Positions 17,163 through 27,758 are shown, numbered from the stretch's first letter. The stretch is 64,000 nucleotides of DNA from Chlorobium sp. (GCA_013203905.1 JABMPC010000051.1:1-64000), one strand, 5' to 3'. Notes: generated from the letters alone by a model not told the origin. Translations and numbers: made by a program.

Positions 17163-19622
17163 CTAAACAAGATGGCCGGCAAGGCGAAGGATGTCGGCAA
17201 ACACTCCACCGGCAGTCACCTCTCCTCCAGCACCGGGTCCTTTCACCACAAGTGGAGTATCGAGATACCGGTCGGTAGTAAAGACCACCATATTTTCGGA
17301 ACCGTTGAGGCCTGCGAGCGGGCTTGTGAGAGGAACCTGCCTGACGCCAATTGTGGCTTTCCCATCCCGGATTTCCCCGGTATAGGATATGGTCATTCCT
17401 TTCTGAGCGGCCTTTTCCATTGCTTCAGCATAGCCTGCGTCAACTTCCCCGAGACGCTGAAGGAACTCTTCTGTCGTCATATCGCCCCGAAGCCCTTCCG
17501 GAACAAGGCTTTCACACACCACATCACTGTATTCAAGTTCAAAGCCGAGCTCCCGGCCGAGAATCAGAAACTTGCGGGCAAAATCAGCCCCGGAAAGATC
17601 ATCGCGCGGATCGGGCTCAGTGTACCCCGCCTCTTTCGCCCGGCGCACAATGTCGCTGAACCGTCCGCCACCACGCATTTCGTTGAAAATGAAGCTCAAG
17701 GTACCCGAAAGCACCCCCTCAATGCTTCGTATCCGGTCTCCGCTGTGTTTCAGATCATTCAGGGTGTTGATGATCGGTAGCCCTGCGCCCACATTAGTCT
17801 CATAGAGGAATCGCGCCGTGCTTTGCCGTTCAGCCTCCCTGATGGCGGCGTAGAGCGGCCAAGAACCGGCCATGCCGAGCTTGTTTGCGGTAGCAACGGA
17901 GATGCTGGCGTTGAGCAGGTCGGGATAGAGAGCGGCCACATCAGCCGAAGCGGTACAGTCGACAAAGATGGTATTGTGCAGGTTTTTCTCTCTGATAAAA
18001 TCAAGATACCCCCCGATACCCTCAAAGCCTTCACGGGGACGCATCGCGTCCTGCCACCGCCCAAGATCTATCCCCTCTTCGGCGTATGCGATACTTCGGG
18101 TATTGGCCATGCCGGCCACAACCACATCCAGGTTCTGCGCCTCACGGAGTGTCATTCGGTGGGCACATATCTGGCCGATAAGACTTTTGGCAATGGTGCC
18201 GGTCCCGGCAAGAAAAAGGTGGACCTTTCGGCGTGAGAGAAAGAACGATTCATGAATGCAGTTAAGCGCCTTGTCCTCGTTGTGGCTTTCAACAACGGTG
18301 GAGATGTTCATCTCGTTGGCTCCCTGAGCAACGGCAATGACATTGATGCCGTTTTTGCCAAGTGTTTCGAACAGTTTGGCTGAAACACCGGGGTGCCCCG
18401 ACATGTTGTTACCAACAACGGCAATCATGCAGAGATTTCTGCGGACTGAAATGGAATCTATCTGGCGTGCGGTAATTTCCGAACGGAATTCCTCTTCAAG
18501 AACCGACCGTGCCCCTGCAGCCTGCGACGGACTGATAGCAAGGCTGATGGACTGCTCACTTGATGCCTGAGAAATAAAAATAATGTTGATCCGGTGGCGT
18601 GCCAGACACGAAAAGAGGCGCGAAGCTATGCCGGGCACGCCAACCATGCCGCTGCCCGACAGGTTCAGGAGTGCTACCTTGTTGATGGAAGTCAGCCCGG
18701 TTACCTGCCGGCGGCGCGTGTCGTCGCCCTTCACCTCTCCCTCAACCCGTGTTCCGGGTGCTTCGGGATTGAATGCGTTTTTGATAACAATGGGTATGCC
18801 CGCCTTCATGGCTGGCTGCACAGCAAGCGGATGGAGAATTCTTGCGCCGGCATGGGAGAGCTCCATTGCCTCCGTATAGCTGATATAGGGAAGAACGCAG
18901 GCATCAGGAACCCGCTTAGGATCAGCGCTGAAAAATCCGTCAACATCGGTCCAGATCCAGACCTCGTCAGCACCCAGCGATGCAGCAAGAATTGTTGCCG
19001 TATAGTCGGAACCGCCGCGGCCAAGAGTGGTAAGCAGGCCATCCGGGGAGGCTGCAATAAAACCAGTTACAACAGAAAGGTTGCTGCCCCGCATGAGACG
19101 GGCCTTACTTTTCTCCCGGCTCATGGCCATATCAACTCTGGCATCAAGAGATGCGCCGTCAGTCACAATCAGTTCACGGCCATCAACCCTTTCAGCTGCA
19201 ATGCCTCGGGAATTGAGCCATCCGGAGACAATCAGCGCCGAGAGGCGTTCTCCGAAACTCTGCACCATTGCCGAACTCCTGTCTGAGAACTCACGGAGCA
19301 GAAAGATGCCGTGCAGAATGTCATGAAGCTCGTCAAGTTCGCTCCTCATGGCCTCCGAAAGCTGCCGGGGAGGGGCCGCCGAAAACAACTCATCAACAAT
19401 GCCGATGTGAAGCCCTTCAAGTTCATCACAGAGCGTCCGGTAACCGGGCTCACCGATGCTTGCCCTGCGGGCAGTTTCAAGCAGACGGTCAGTCACCCCT
19501 TTCAGGGCCGAGACAACAACCACCAGCCCGTCACTCTGCAGTGCATTGTCAATACTCTCCGACACCTTCCGGATCCGGTCGGCCGAACAGAGCGAGGCCC
19601 CCCCGAACTTATATATTTTCAT
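17163..19622 (-). CDS. thrA: Bifunctional aspartate kinase/homoserine dehydrogenase I
   Basis: 819 residues, the usual length of ThrA. The N-terminal aspartokinase begins YKFGGASL and has GRGGSDYTA. Central ACT-type regulatory domains lie at ~320-460. The C-terminal homoserine dehydrogenase has LFLAGTGTIAKSL, the NAD(P) glycine loop, and the ETNVGAGLPIINTL and EPDPRDDLSGADFARK signatures. It catalyses the first and third steps from aspartate toward threonine, methionine and lysine. The ATG has GGGAG just upstream. thrB and thrC lie in the plus direction beyond the atp genes, so the pathway is clustered but not one operon. Confidence 0.96.
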   Translation of the reverse strand: MKIYKFGGASLCSADRIRKVSESIDNALQSDGLVVVVSALKGVTDRLLETARRASIGEPGYRTLCDELEGLHIGIVDELFSAAPPRQLSEAMRSELDELHDILHGIFLLREFSDRSSAMVQSFGERLSALIVSGWLNSRGIAAERVDGRELIVTDGASLDARVDMAMSREKSKARLMRGSNLSVVTGFIAASPDGLLTTLGRGGSDYTATILAASLGADEVWIWTDVDGFFSADPKRVPDACVLPYISYTEAMELSHAGARILHPLAVQPAMKAGIPIVIKNAFNPEAPGTRVEGEVKGDDTRRRQVTGLTSINKVALLNLSGSGMVGVPGIASRLFSCLARHRINIIFISQASSEQSISLAISPSQAAGARSVLEEEFRSEITARQIDSISVRRNLCMIAVVGNNMSGHPGVSAKLFETLGKNGINVIAVAQGANEMNISTVVESHNEDKALNCIHESFFLSRRKVHLFLAGTGTIAKSLIGQICAHRMTLREAQNLDVVVAGMANTRSIAYAEEGIDLGRWQDAMRPREGFEGIGGYLDFIREKNLHNTIFVDCTASADVAALYPDLLNASISVATANKLGMAGSWPLYAAIREAERQSTARFLYETNVGAGLPIINTLNDLKHSGDRIRSIEGVLSGTLSFIFNEMRGGGRFSDIVRRAKEAGYTEPDPRDDLSGADFARKFLILGRELGFELEYSDVVCESLVPEGLRGDMTTEEFLQRLGEVDAGYAEAMEKAAQKGMTISYTGEIRDGKATIGVRQVPLTSPLAGLNGSENMVVFTTDRYLDTPLVVKGPGAGGEVTAGGVFADILRLAGHLV

Positions 19623-19645
19623 GCTCCCTTGAATACCTTTGTTTG

Positions 19646-19662
19646 AAGGGGCGCTGCCCCTT
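19646..19662 (-). promoter_or_regulatory. Hairpin in the thrA leader
   Basis: AAGGGGC and GCCCCTT form a stem with a 3-nt loop in the thrA leader, between a T-rich stretch and the ribosome binding site (AAGGGAGC ATG). No Thr/Ile-rich leader peptide was found, so classical attenuation is not supported. It could affect message stability. Confidence 0.3.
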
Positions 19663-19754
19663 GAAAAAACGAAAAAAGAAGTTCAGCCATTTCGGCCTAA
19701 AAAACAAATCTCTTGAGTCCTCACTGTCCCTCACACGCCCCGCAGCCAGGCACC

Positions 19755-19782
19755 AAAAAAAAGCGCCCGGTAACGGGCGCTT
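19755..19782 (-). terminator. Rho-independent terminator after atpG
   Basis: On the minus strand AAGCGCCCG and CGGGCGCTT form a perfect 9-bp stem with the loop TTAC, followed by TTTTTT. It lies ~30 nt after the atpG stop and closes the atpA-atpG unit. Confidence 0.92.
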
Positions 19783-19813
19783 TCAGTAAACCGGAGTCGA
19801 AAGTGATCAAGGC

Positions 19814-20689
19814 TCAGTTCTGAAGTGCGTCCGCTCCACCTACAATTTCACTCAGCTCTTTGGTGATGGCAGCCTGCCGCGCACGGTTGTAGCTGATGTT
19901 GAGAGTGCGGAGTAGCTCCTTTGCGTTTTCGGTAGCCGAATCCATGGCTGTCATCCTCGCTGCCTGCTCGGCGGCGTTGGACTCCAGCATCATTCTCCAC
20001 ACCTGGGTGTTGAGATGCTTCGGGACCAGCTCGCTGATGATGGCAGAGGGAGATGGCTCATAGATATAGTCGCCCCCCGCCGCACCCTCTGTCTCTTCAG
20101 AGCTTATAGGAAGCAGCGTCTCGGCTTTCAGCACCGGTGCAAGCACCGACTTGAACTCGTTGTATACTACAACAACTTTGTCGACCTCACCCTTGAGGTA
20201 CAGTGAAGAAGCCGTCTCGGCAATTTCCTGAGCGGTCGAGAAATCCAGGTTCTGGAATACGGAAGGATAGCCTTTCAGGATGCTGTACCCTCGTTTGCGA
20301 AAAAAGTCGAGACCGCGGCTTCCGGCACAGATCATGCTGAGTCGCCCGGCGGCATTCAGTTCGCCGTACTCTTCATTGACGACTCTCTGGGCAACCTTGA
20401 TGATATTGGTATTGAAGCCACCGCAGAGCCCCCTGTCGGAGGTAATCAGAATCACCAGCGCACCACGGAGTTCCGGGCGAGCGGAAAGCAGCGGATTTTC
20501 CGATGTATCAACTTTGGCCGAGAGCGATCCCAGCATTTCGCTGAGCTTGGCGGCATAGGGTCGGGCCATGATAGCCCTCTCCTGCGCACGCCTCAGCTTG
20601 GCAGCGGCAACCATTTTCATTGCCTTGGTCACCTGCTGCGTTGAAGTCACACCCTTGATTCGAACTCGTATATCCTTTAATGTAGGCAT
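19814..20689 (-). CDS. atpG: ATP synthase F1 gamma subunit
   Basis: 291 residues. The N-terminal helix has [29 protein letters not shown] and the C-terminal helix [12 protein letters not shown]...[27 protein letters not shown]. Together these make the rotating coiled coil of the F1 shaft, with the Rossmann-like DRGLCGGFN region between. The gene follows atpA by ~50 bp and precedes a strong terminator. In Chlorobi atpA-atpG are separated from the other F1Fo genes, as here. Confidence 0.96.
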   Translation of the reverse strand: MPTLKDIRVRIKGVTSTQQVTKAMKMVAAAKLRRAQERAIMARPYAAKLSEMLGSLSAKVDTSENPLLSARPELRGALVILITSDRGLCGGFNTNIIKVAQRVVNEEYGELNAAGRLSMICAGSRGLDFFRKRGYSILKGYPSVFQNLDFSTAQEIAETASSLYLKGEVDKVVVVYNEFKSVLAPVLKAETLLPISSEETEGAAGGDYIYEPSPSAIISELVPKHLNTQVWRMMLESNAAEQAARMTAMDSATENAKELLRTLNISYNRARQAAITKELSEIVGGADALQN

Positions 20690-20740
20690 GTAGTACGGGT
20701 CGTTAATAAATTATCGTAAATACCCCTGCGCCCGAATTGT

Positions 20741-22321
20741 TCAGGCCTTTGCCTTCTCATTGAAGGTGGTGATGAATTTAGCCGCAGCCTCTTTCAGCCC
20801 GTTTGCTGTATCCGGCTCAAGCGAACCCTTTTCCACAATGGATTTCAGGATTTCAGGATGCTTGAGCTCAAGCATGGCAAGGAAATCCTCTTCAAACTTC
20901 CTGATATGGTCTACGGCAACAGCGTCAAGAAGACCCTGGGTGCCGAGGAAGATGATGGCAACCTGCTTTTCAACAGGCATCGGGACATACTGGCCCTGTT
21001 TGAGAATTTCAACCAGACGGGCACCGCGGTCAAGCTGTGCTTTGGTGGTTTTGTCAAGATCGGAGCCGAATTTGGAGAAGGCTTCAAGCTCGCGGAACTG
21101 CGCAAGGTCAAGACGGAGGGTACCGGCAACTTTTTTCATTGCCTTGATCTGTGCCGCACCGCCAACGCGCGATACCGAGATACCGACATTGATTGCAGGA
21201 CGCTGACCGCTGTTGAAGAGATTGGACTCAAGGAAAATCTGGCCATCAGTGATGGAAATCACATTGGTCGGAATATATGCCGACACATCGCCCGCCTGAG
21301 TCTCAATGACCGGGAGCGCCGTCAGGCTTCCGCCGCCCTTCACCATCGGCTTGAGATCCTCGGGAAGGTCGTTCATTTTTTTAGCAACTTCAATATCGTC
21401 GGTGATCTTTGCTGCTCTTTCAAGCAGACGGGAATGCAGGAAGAACACATCACCGGGGTAGGCTTCGCGTCCCGGCGGACGACGGAGCAGGAGGGAGAGC
21501 TGACGGTAGGCCACAGCCTGTTTGGACAGATCATCATAAATGACCAGCGCATGACGGCCGGTATCGCGGAAATATTCGCCAAGTGCTGCGCCTGCAAACG
21601 GAGCGATGAACTGCAGCGGTGCAGGATCGGAAGCGGTTGCGGAAATAACTGTGGTGTACTCCATTGCGCCGTGCTTCTCAAGGGTGTTGACCACCTGAGC
21701 GACGGTTGAACCTTTCAGGCCGATGGCAACATAGATGCAGTATACCCCTTTGCCCTTCTGGTTGATGATTGTGTCAAGCGCAACAGCGGTTTTGCCTGTC
21801 TGGCGGTCACCGATGATAAGCTCGCGCTGACCGCGGCCGATGGGAATCATGGAATCAATTGCCTTGAGACCGGTCTGAAGCGGTTCGTGCACAGACTTGC
21901 GATAGATGACGCCGGGAGCGCGGCGCTCAAGAGGAAGGCGGATGGATGTTTCAATGGTGCCTTTGCCGTCAATCGGCTCACCGAGAGGATTGATGACTCT
22001 GCCGAGCATAGCCTCGCCAACAGGAACAGATGCGAGAATACCGGTCCGTTTTACCGTATCTCCTTCTTTCACGGCATTGGATGCGCCGAACATGACAGCG
22101 CCTACATTGTCTTCTTCAAGGTTAAGAGCCATGCCCATGATGTTGTGGGGGAACTCCAGCAGTTCACCTGCAGCTGCTTTTGACAAACCGTAGACACGGG
22201 CGATACCATCACCGACCTGCAGCACGGTTCCCACATCATAAACTTCCGCTTCGGACTCAAAGCCGGCAAGCTGCTTGCGAAGTATGGATGAAACTTCATC
22301 AGGCCTGACTGTTGTAGACAT
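20741..22321 (-). CDS. atpA: ATP synthase F1 alpha subunit
   Basis: 526 residues. It has the N-terminal beta-barrel, the central nucleotide-binding domain with Walker [10 protein letters not shown] (~residues 174-182) and the [12 protein letters not shown] segment, then the helical C-terminus. The alpha-specific signature [17 protein letters not shown] is present. It forms the non-catalytic nucleotide sites of F1. It is the first gene of the atpA-atpG unit and is divergent from thrB across ~210 bp, which should contain both promoters. Confidence 0.97.
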   Translation of the reverse strand: MSTTVRPDEVSSILRKQLAGFESEAEVYDVGTVLQVGDGIARVYGLSKAAAGELLEFPHNIMGMALNLEEDNVGAVMFGASNAVKEGDTVKRTGILASVPVGEAMLGRVINPLGEPIDGKGTIETSIRLPLERRAPGVIYRKSVHEPLQTGLKAIDSMIPIGRGQRELIIGDRQTGKTAVALDTIINQKGKGVYCIYVAIGLKGSTVAQVVNTLEKHGAMEYTTVISATASDPAPLQFIAPFAGAALGEYFRDTGRHALVIYDDLSKQAVAYRQLSLLLRRPPGREAYPGDVFFLHSRLLERAAKITDDIEVAKKMNDLPEDLKPMVKGGGSLTALPVIETQAGDVSAYIPTNVISITDGQIFLESNLFNSGQRPAINVGISVSRVGGAAQIKAMKKVAGTLRLDLAQFRELEAFSKFGSDLDKTTKAQLDRGARLVEILKQGQYVPMPVEKQVAIIFLGTQGLLDAVAVDHIRKFEEDFLAMLELKHPEILKSIVEKGSLEPDTANGLKEAAAKFITTFNEKAKA

Positions 22322-22533
22322 ATGTTTTCCGCTTGGTATGTTAAGAAAAGAGAAAGATTCTGCTTACCTTCTTTTGAAATCAGGCGGGTGCTCTTACCTT
22401 TCCAAAAATAAAAGCCAAATTTAACGAAAAGCTTTTAGTTATTCAAGCACTCTCTCGCAATTGAACAGCTAAGTTTTACGACAGCCCGCCCAAGGCAAGA
22501 AACAGCAGGAATTCTGCATCTTTCGAAAACGGT

Positions 22534-23496
22534 ATGAAATCAGTCAGGGGATTCGCTTCAGCAACCGTCGGAAATGTGGCCTGCGGTTTTGATATACTCG
22601 GGTTTGCCATTACCGAGCCGGGTGACGAGGTCATACTCACCCGCTCTGAACGCAAACACACCGGGTGCCCTGTCACGATATCTTCCATTTCGGGCGATGG
22701 CGGGAAACTGCCTCTTGACCCCCGGAAAAACACCTCAAGCTTCGTTGTCCTCAAATTCCTCGAGTACATCCGTACCCACAAGGGGCAGGACTGCACCGGC
22801 CATATTTCGCTCGAACTGAAAAAACACCTGCCGCTCAGCAGCGGCATGGGAAGCAGCGCAGCAAGCGCCGCCGCCGCACTTGCCGCAGCTAATGAACTGC
22901 TCGGCCGGCCCTGCACCAAAATGGAGCTGGTCCACTTCGCAATCGAGGGAGAGCGGGTCGCCTGCGGATCAGCCCATGCCGACAATGCAGCACCGGCAAT
23001 ACTCGGAAACTTTGTTCTCATTAGAAGCTACACGCCGCTGGACCTCATTGTCATCCCTCCGCCTGAAAAGCTCTTCTGTTCACTGGTTCACCCGCATACA
23101 GAACTCAGAACATCATTTGCCCGCTCGGTGCTGCCGACAGACATCACCCTTAAGGACGCAACCCGCCAGTGGGGCAATGTGGGAGCACTGGTTGCCGGAC
23201 TGCTAACCTCAGATTACGCTCTGGTAGGCCGCTCGCTGGTTGATGTTGTTGCAGAGCCCAAACGGGCTCCGCTGATTCCAGGGTTTGCAGATGTGAAAGA
23301 GGCCGCCCTCAAAGCCGGAGCACTCGGCTGCAGCATTGCTGGCTCAGGCCCCTCCATTTTCGCTTTTTCGGACTCAGCCGAAACGGCTCTGTCGGCAGGA
23401 GAAGCGATGCAGAAAGCCTTCCTCGCCTCCAAAAACCCCCTCAAATCGGACATGTGGGTGTCGCCGATATGCAGAGAAGGGGCAAGGATTCTCTAA
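22534..23496 (+). CDS. thrB: Homoserine kinase
   Basis: 320-residue GHMP-family kinase. The ATP-binding glycine loop LPLSSGMGSSAASAAAAL is at ~105-122, the N-terminal GFASATVGNVACGFDILGFA is the homoserine kinase signature, and motif 3 is GCSIAGSGPSIFAF. It phosphorylates homoserine for threonine synthase. thrC follows after ~36 bp on the same strand, forming thrB-thrC. Confidence 0.95.
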   Translation: MKSVRGFASATVGNVACGFDILGFAITEPGDEVILTRSERKHTGCPVTISSISGDGGKLPLDPRKNTSSFVVLKFLEYIRTHKGQDCTGHISLELKKHLPLSSGMGSSAASAAAALAAANELLGRPCTKMELVHFAIEGERVACGSAHADNAAPAILGNFVLIRSYTPLDLIVIPPPEKLFCSLVHPHTELRTSFARSVLPTDITLKDATRQWGNVGALVAGLLTSDYALVGRSLVDVVAEPKRAPLIPGFADVKEAALKAGALGCSIAGSGPSIFAFSDSAETALSAGEAMQKAFLASKNPLKSDMWVSPICREGARIL

Positions 23497-23532
23497 TACG
23501 CGCCCAATACCTGAACTTTGACGGCTCAATCC

Positions 23533-24846
23533 ATGATCTACTTCAGTACAAGCAAAGCATCGACACCGGTCTCAATAAAACGGGCAACCCTTGAGGGGCT
23601 GGCTCCTGACGGCGGACTCTATGTCCCCTCTGATATTCCGACATTTTCACCCGATGAGCTTGCGCTCCTTGATGGCGCAGCCTTCAGCGACATTGCTCTG
23701 GCCATAGCCAACAAATTCATCGGAGGGGAGATCCCCCCCGACATTCTGCAGGATCTCGTTGCTTCATGCTACGATTTCCCCACCCCCATTGTCTCTCTTG
23801 ACGATTCAACCTTTGTTGAGGAACTTTTCCATGGGCCGACCCTGGCGTTCAAGGATTACGGTGCCCGCTTTCTCGGCCGCCTGACCGGCAGATTCGCCGC
23901 CGAGGACCACCGCCTCATCACCGTGCTTGTAGCAACCTCCGGCGATACCGGCAGTGCAGTGGCATCGGGCTTTCACGGAATCCCCAACACCCGGGTTGTC
24001 ATTCTCTACCCTTCAGGAAAGGTAAGCCGTCTTCAGGAACAGCAGCTCACAACCGCAGGCGGCAATGTTCACGCACTTGAGGTTCGAGGCGACTTTGACG
24101 ACTGCCAAAGGCTTGTCAAAGAGGCTTTTGTCGATCCGGAACTCAGGATGCGCCACACCTTGACCTCAGCCAACTCAATCAACATTGCACGACTGATTCC
24201 ACAGTCCTTTTACTATGCATGGGCAACACTTGAGCTGAAGAGGCAGTACGGCCTCAAGCAACCCCTCTTCTCCGTACCGAGCGGCAACTACGGCAACCTC
24301 ACGGCCGGCGTTCTTGCCCGGAGAATGGGCTTTCCCATCGGCCACTTCATAGCCGCCTCCAACACCAACGACAGCGTCACCCGTTATCTCGAAGAGGGCC
24401 GCTACGAACCGCGCCCGACCAAAAGGACCCTGTCGACTGCCATGGATGTAGGCAACCCGAGCAACTTTGCCCGGCTTCGCCATTTCTATGGTGACAGCCG
24501 CAAGGCAATGGCCGCAGACATTACGGGAATCAGCGTTACCGACAAGGAGACCATGGAAACGATCCGCAGCTCAAGAGAACGCTTTGCCTACCTCATGGAC
24601 CCCCATACCGCAGTCGGCTTCTGCGCCCTTGAAAAGTACCGGATGAACAGCGGAAGCAGCAGCCCCGGCATTGTCCTCTCCACGGCTCATCCGGCAAAAT
24701 TTCTTGAAGCGATGAGGGAGGCCCTCCATGAAGAGGTGGAGGTTCCCGAGCGCCTCAGCTGTCTGCTCAGCCTCAAAAAAGAGTCGACCCTCATCAACCC
24801 TGATTTCCGCGACCTCTCTTCGTTCCTCCACGGGCTTGACAACTGA
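23533..24846 (+). CDS. thrC: Threonine synthase
   Basis: About 437 residues, a PLP fold II enzyme. The cofactor Lys is in LAFKDYGARFL, the phosphate-binding and substrate segments TSGDTGSAVASGF and SVPSGNYGNLTAG are present, and so is SANSINIARLIPQ. It converts O-phosphohomoserine to threonine. I prefer ATG 23533 (MIYFSTSK) to the TTG five codons earlier; neither has a clear ribosome site. The start of the acyltransferase gene is 3 bp after its stop. Confidence 0.94.
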   Translation: MIYFSTSKASTPVSIKRATLEGLAPDGGLYVPSDIPTFSPDELALLDGAAFSDIALAIANKFIGGEIPPDILQDLVASCYDFPTPIVSLDDSTFVEELFHGPTLAFKDYGARFLGRLTGRFAAEDHRLITVLVATSGDTGSAVASGFHGIPNTRVVILYPSGKVSRLQEQQLTTAGGNVHALEVRGDFDDCQRLVKEAFVDPELRMRHTLTSANSINIARLIPQSFYYAWATLELKRQYGLKQPLFSVPSGNYGNLTAGVLARRMGFPIGHFIAASNTNDSVTRYLEEGRYEPRPTKRTLSTAMDVGNPSNFARLRHFYGDSRKAMAADITGISVTDKETMETIRSSRERFAYLMDPHTAVGFCALEKYRMNSGSSSPGIVLSTAHPAKFLEAMREALHEEVEVPERLSCLLSLKKESTLINPDFRDLSSFLHGLDN

Positions 24847-24849
24847 ACC

Positions 24850-25542
24850 ATGAACATAAGAACAGCTCTTTTCTTCCTGATTCTCATTCCGGTCATGCTC
24901 TTTGGCATGCTTCTGGGTATTGTCCTCAATGCAATCGACGGCACCGGCGACCGCTTCCACAGGGTTGCAACTCTTTGGGGCAGGTTCAGCGCATGGGTGT
25001 TCGGTATAGAAGTGACGATTGAGGGAGAAGAGAACTATCAGGCCGGAGGAAGCTATCTGGTTGTGAGCAACCATGCCGGCATGGCCGACATACCTCTCCT
25101 TCTGGGGTGGATGAAGCTCAATCTGCGATTCGTGGCAAAAGAGGAGCTTGGAAAAATTCCGGTCTTTGGGTGGGCTCTCAAAAGCGGTGGATATGTCATG
25201 ATCAAGAGAGGCCAGAACCGCGAAGCACTCAAAAGCCTGCTGGCGGCAGCGGAAGTAATCAAAAGCGGAAGGTCAGTCCATATTTTCCCTGAAGGAACCC
25301 GCTCAGAAACGGGAGAACTCCTCCCCTTCAAACGAGGGGCCTTCCTCGTGGCCAGAAAAGCCAACGCCGCAGTGCTGCCCATCACCATTGTCGGCAGCCA
25401 CCTCATTACCCCGAAAAAGAGCCTTGCCATCCACAGGGGGAAAGTCCGTCTCATTATCGGAAAACCCCTCTGCACCTCCGACTTCCCCGATGTGGAATCC
25501 CTCATGGAAGCCGCCCGCAAAAGCATAGCAGCAAACCTGTAG
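24850..25542 (+). CDS. 1-acyl-sn-glycerol-3-phosphate acyltransferase family protein
   Basis: 230 residues with an N-terminal hydrophobic anchor and the PlsC/LPLAT motifs: SNHAGMADIPLL (HX4D), the KRGQNREA region and FPEGTRS. Length and order fit PlsC, which adds the second acyl chain during phosphatidic acid synthesis at the inner face of the membrane. It begins 3 bp after the thrC stop and is probably cotranscribed with thrBC. Related acyltransferases for other lipids cannot be excluded. Confidence 0.87.
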   Translation: MNIRTALFFLILIPVMLFGMLLGIVLNAIDGTGDRFHRVATLWGRFSAWVFGIEVTIEGEENYQAGGSYLVVSNHAGMADIPLLLGWMKLNLRFVAKEELGKIPVFGWALKSGGYVMIKRGQNREALKSLLAAAEVIKSGRSVHIFPEGTRSETGELLPFKRGAFLVARKANAAVLPITIVGSHLITPKKSLAIHRGKVRLIIGKPLCTSDFPDVESLMEAARKSIAANL

Positions 25543-25652
25543 AGAAGAATAAACCCTATGGGCACCTCTCTGTTATAATCGTGAGCGCTTCAAGAACGAG
25601 GCGGATGGAAACGAACGCAATCGAAGCGCACAGCACAGAAATAGCGGATCCC

Positions 25653-26123
25653 TTAAGACATAGCGCGGTAGAGGTTAACCATCTCTATGGCGGTCTGCGC
25701 AGCATCGAAACCCTTGTTGCCGGCCTTGGTGCCTGCGCGCTCAATAGCCTGTTCGATATTTTCCGTGGTCAGCACACCGAATGCGATAGGCACTCCGGTT
25801 TCAAGCGAAGCCTGAGCTATACCCTTTGTAGCCTCAGCGGCAATGACATCAAAATGCGGGGTTGAACCCCGGATAATTGCACCAAGGGTAACAACAGCGT
25901 CATACTTGCCGGTAAGGGCGGCCTTTTTGGCGACCATCGGGAGCTCGAATGCTCCGGGGCATCGGTAGATTGCGATATTCTCTTCCGAACCGCCATGGCG
26001 ACGGATGCAGTCGAGAGCCCCTTCTACAAGTTTCTGGCCGATAAAATCGTTGAAGCGCGAAACCACGAGGGCAATGCGGGCATCCTGTGCGCTGAGGCCA
26101 CCTTCAATCTGTTTGATCTGCAT
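25653..26123 (-). CDS. ribH: 6,7-dimethyl-8-ribityllumazine synthase
   Basis: 156 residues from ATG 26123. It contains the lumazine synthase motifs [19 protein letters not shown], the CPGAFELP segment, [22 protein letters not shown] (with the catalytic region) and [27 protein letters not shown]. It condenses ribitylaminouracil with dihydroxybutanone phosphate, the penultimate step of riboflavin synthesis, and normally assembles as a 60-mer or pentamer. It starts 20 bp after the stop of the gmhA-like gene. Confidence 0.95.
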   Translation of the reverse strand: MQIKQIEGGLSAQDARIALVVSRFNDFIGQKLVEGALDCIRRHGGSEENIAIYRCPGAFELPMVAKKAALTGKYDAVVTLGAIIRGSTPHFDVIAAEATKGIAQASLETGVPIAFGVLTTENIEQAIERAGTKAGNKGFDAAQTAIEMVNLYRAMS

Positions 26124-26142
26124 TGAGTTTGGGTATTTATGG

Positions 26143-26787
26143 TTATAGGGAGGGCGGACAGTAGCCGAGCATCCGCTCCACAAGATCTATGATAACATGG
26201 CCGATGGCAATATGGCACTCCTGCACACGGTCGGCCGAACCGGTATGGGGAACAACAATCTCAAGATCGGCTCTCCCTTTCATAGCACCTCCATCACCGC
26301 CAAGCAGGACCAGTGTCTTCATTCCCCGGACACGCGCTGCCTCAAGGGCGTTGAGGACGCTTTGGCTGTTGCCGCTGGTACTTATGCCCACAAGAAGGTC
26401 GCCGGTGGCACCGTATGCCTCAACAAGACGGGCAAAAACGGCGTCGTAGCCAAGATCGTTTGCTCCAGCAGTAAGGGCCATGCTATCGCTTGAAAGGGCA
26501 ATTGCCGCAAGTGCAGGCCGCTGGACGCTGCTTCGGTAACGGATGGTCAGTTCGGTTGCAAGATGCTGAGCATCAGCGGCACTGCCCCCGTTTCCGCATA
26601 AAAGCACCCGTCCTCCCCCGTCGAAAGTTTCGGCCATCAGCCTTGACATGGCAACTATCACCGCACTGTTTTCACGGGCAACGCGCTCTTTGAGGCGCGC
26701 ACTGTATAGCATGGTCTCAAGAACCATCTCCTCATAAGGCGGCCTGTCGTCAAGCCGGCAGCCGCACCCGGGTTTTTGCTTCATCAA
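26143..26787 (-). CDS. gmhA: SIS-domain phosphoheptose isomerase-like protein
   Basis: 214 residues. The sugar isomerase domain has the phosphate-binding motif [19 protein letters not shown] and [21 protein letters not shown], and ends with [18 protein letters not shown] as in GmhA. GmhA converts sedoheptulose 7-phosphate to heptose 7-phosphate for LPS core synthesis. The Cys-rich N-terminal extension ([14 protein letters not shown]) is extra compared with the ~195-residue enzyme. The two adjacent start ATGs cannot be separated. Confidence 0.87.
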   Translation of the reverse strand: MMKQKPGCGCRLDDRPPYEEMVLETMLYSARLKERVARENSAVIVAMSRLMAETFDGGGRVLLCGNGGSAADAQHLATELTIRYRSSVQRPALAAIALSSDSMALTAGANDLGYDAVFARLVEAYGATGDLLVGISTSGNSQSVLNALEAARVRGMKTLVLLGGDGGAMKGRADLEIVVPHTGSADRVQECHIAIGHVIIDLVERMLGYCPPSL

Positions 26788-26883
26788 TCTGATCTTTTTC
26801 TCGTTTTCCGACCCTCACCGCATTGCAACAAAATATCCGCATGAATATAGCGAAAAGATCGCGTGCAAGGAAAGCGCCCCTCC

Positions 26884-27708
26884 CTACCCTTCAGGTGGTT
26901 TGAGCGGGGTGCCGCAAAAGCGGCAGAAACGCGAGTCTTCGGAGTGGGTAGCCGAGGGGCAGCCGGGGCAGTATGCGCCTTTGCTCCGGTCACGGCGCAG
27001 GGTCGACATTTCAGAGGTAACAATGCCTGTTGGCACAGCAATGACGCTATAGCCGGTTATCATGAGAAGCGCGGCCAGCATCCTGCCAACGGGTGTCTGA
27101 GGAGAGATGTCGCCGTAGCCGACCGTCGTCACCGTTACGATTGCCCAGTAGATGCCCTCGGGAATGCTCCGGAATCCATTCGCCTCGCCCTCTATCATAT
27201 ACATGAGAGCGCCAACAATGCTCGCCAGTACAAAAACAAAAAAAAGGAACACAAAAATCTTGCGCGCAGAAGCCGCAATTGAGTCCCTCACGAAGTTCGC
27301 CTCTTTGACATACTGCATCAGCTTCAGCAGCCTGAAAATGCGCAGCACCCTGAAAAACCTTATCACCAGAAGATACTGAGTGCCGGGAATGAAGAGGCTG
27401 AGCCAGGTAGGAAAAATAGAGAGCACATCAATAATTCCGAAAAAACTGCGCATATAGCGCAGGGAACTCTTTGCAGTGTAGATGCGCAGAAGGTACTCAA
27501 TACTGAAAAGAAAGGTGAAAAACCACTCAAGCCTAAGAAAGAGAGGACCGTAGATGGCATGGAGCGGGCCGACGCTGTCAAGCATGACAATGAGCACGCT
27601 GCAGGAAATGGCGACAATCAGCGCCAGATCAAATGCTTTGGAGGGCAGGGTATCATAGTCGAAAATGATATGCCGCAGCCGCTGTCTCAAGGTAGATTGT
27701 TCTCTCAT
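26884..27708 (-). CDS. Voltage-gated-type potassium channel with C-terminal zinc ribbon
   Basis: 274 residues. Six membrane segments are visible. S4 has regularly spaced arginines (VIRFFRVLRIFRLLKLM, ~115-131). The pore helix is followed by the K+ selectivity filter TVGYGD (195-200), then S6. After S6 the cytoplasmic tail is short and ends in a CxxC...CxxC pair (Cys247/250 and 262/265) resembling a zinc ribbon. K+ selectivity follows directly from the filter. The gene is preceded by a bidirectional terminator and has no clear operon partner. Confidence 0.9.
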   Translation of the reverse strand: MREQSTLRQRLRHIIFDYDTLPSKAFDLALIVAISCSVLIVMLDSVGPLHAIYGPLFLRLEWFFTFLFSIEYLLRIYTAKSSLRYMRSFFGIIDVLSIFPTWLSLFIPGTQYLLVIRFFRVLRIFRLLKLMQYVKEANFVRDSIAASARKIFVFLFFVFVLASIVGALMYMIEGEANGFRSIPEGIYWAIVTVTTVGYGDISPQTPVGRMLAALLMITGYSVIAVPTGIVTSEMSTLRRDRSKGAYCPGCPSATHSEDSRFCRFCGTPLKPPEG

Positions 27709-27720
27709 GGCGCTAAAATA

Positions 27721-27758
27721 AAAACTCCGCCCCCTCTGTGGAAGCGGCGGAGTTTTTT
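27721..27758 (-). terminator. Terminator between hemE and the channel gene
   Basis: AAAACTCCGCC and GGCGGAGTTTT form an 11-bp stem with T/A runs on both sides, so it can act in either direction. hemE on the minus strand ends 28 nt before it, which makes it the hemE terminator. Confidence 0.85.

Noticed and set aside
19623-19813. Threonine attenuator or T-box upstream of thrA
   Set aside because: There is a small hairpin but no leader peptide with Thr/Ile codons and no T-box specifier structure or AGGGTGG-type element.
20858-21709. 283-residue plus-strand open frame
   Set aside because: Antisense to atpA, composition not protein-like, no start signal.
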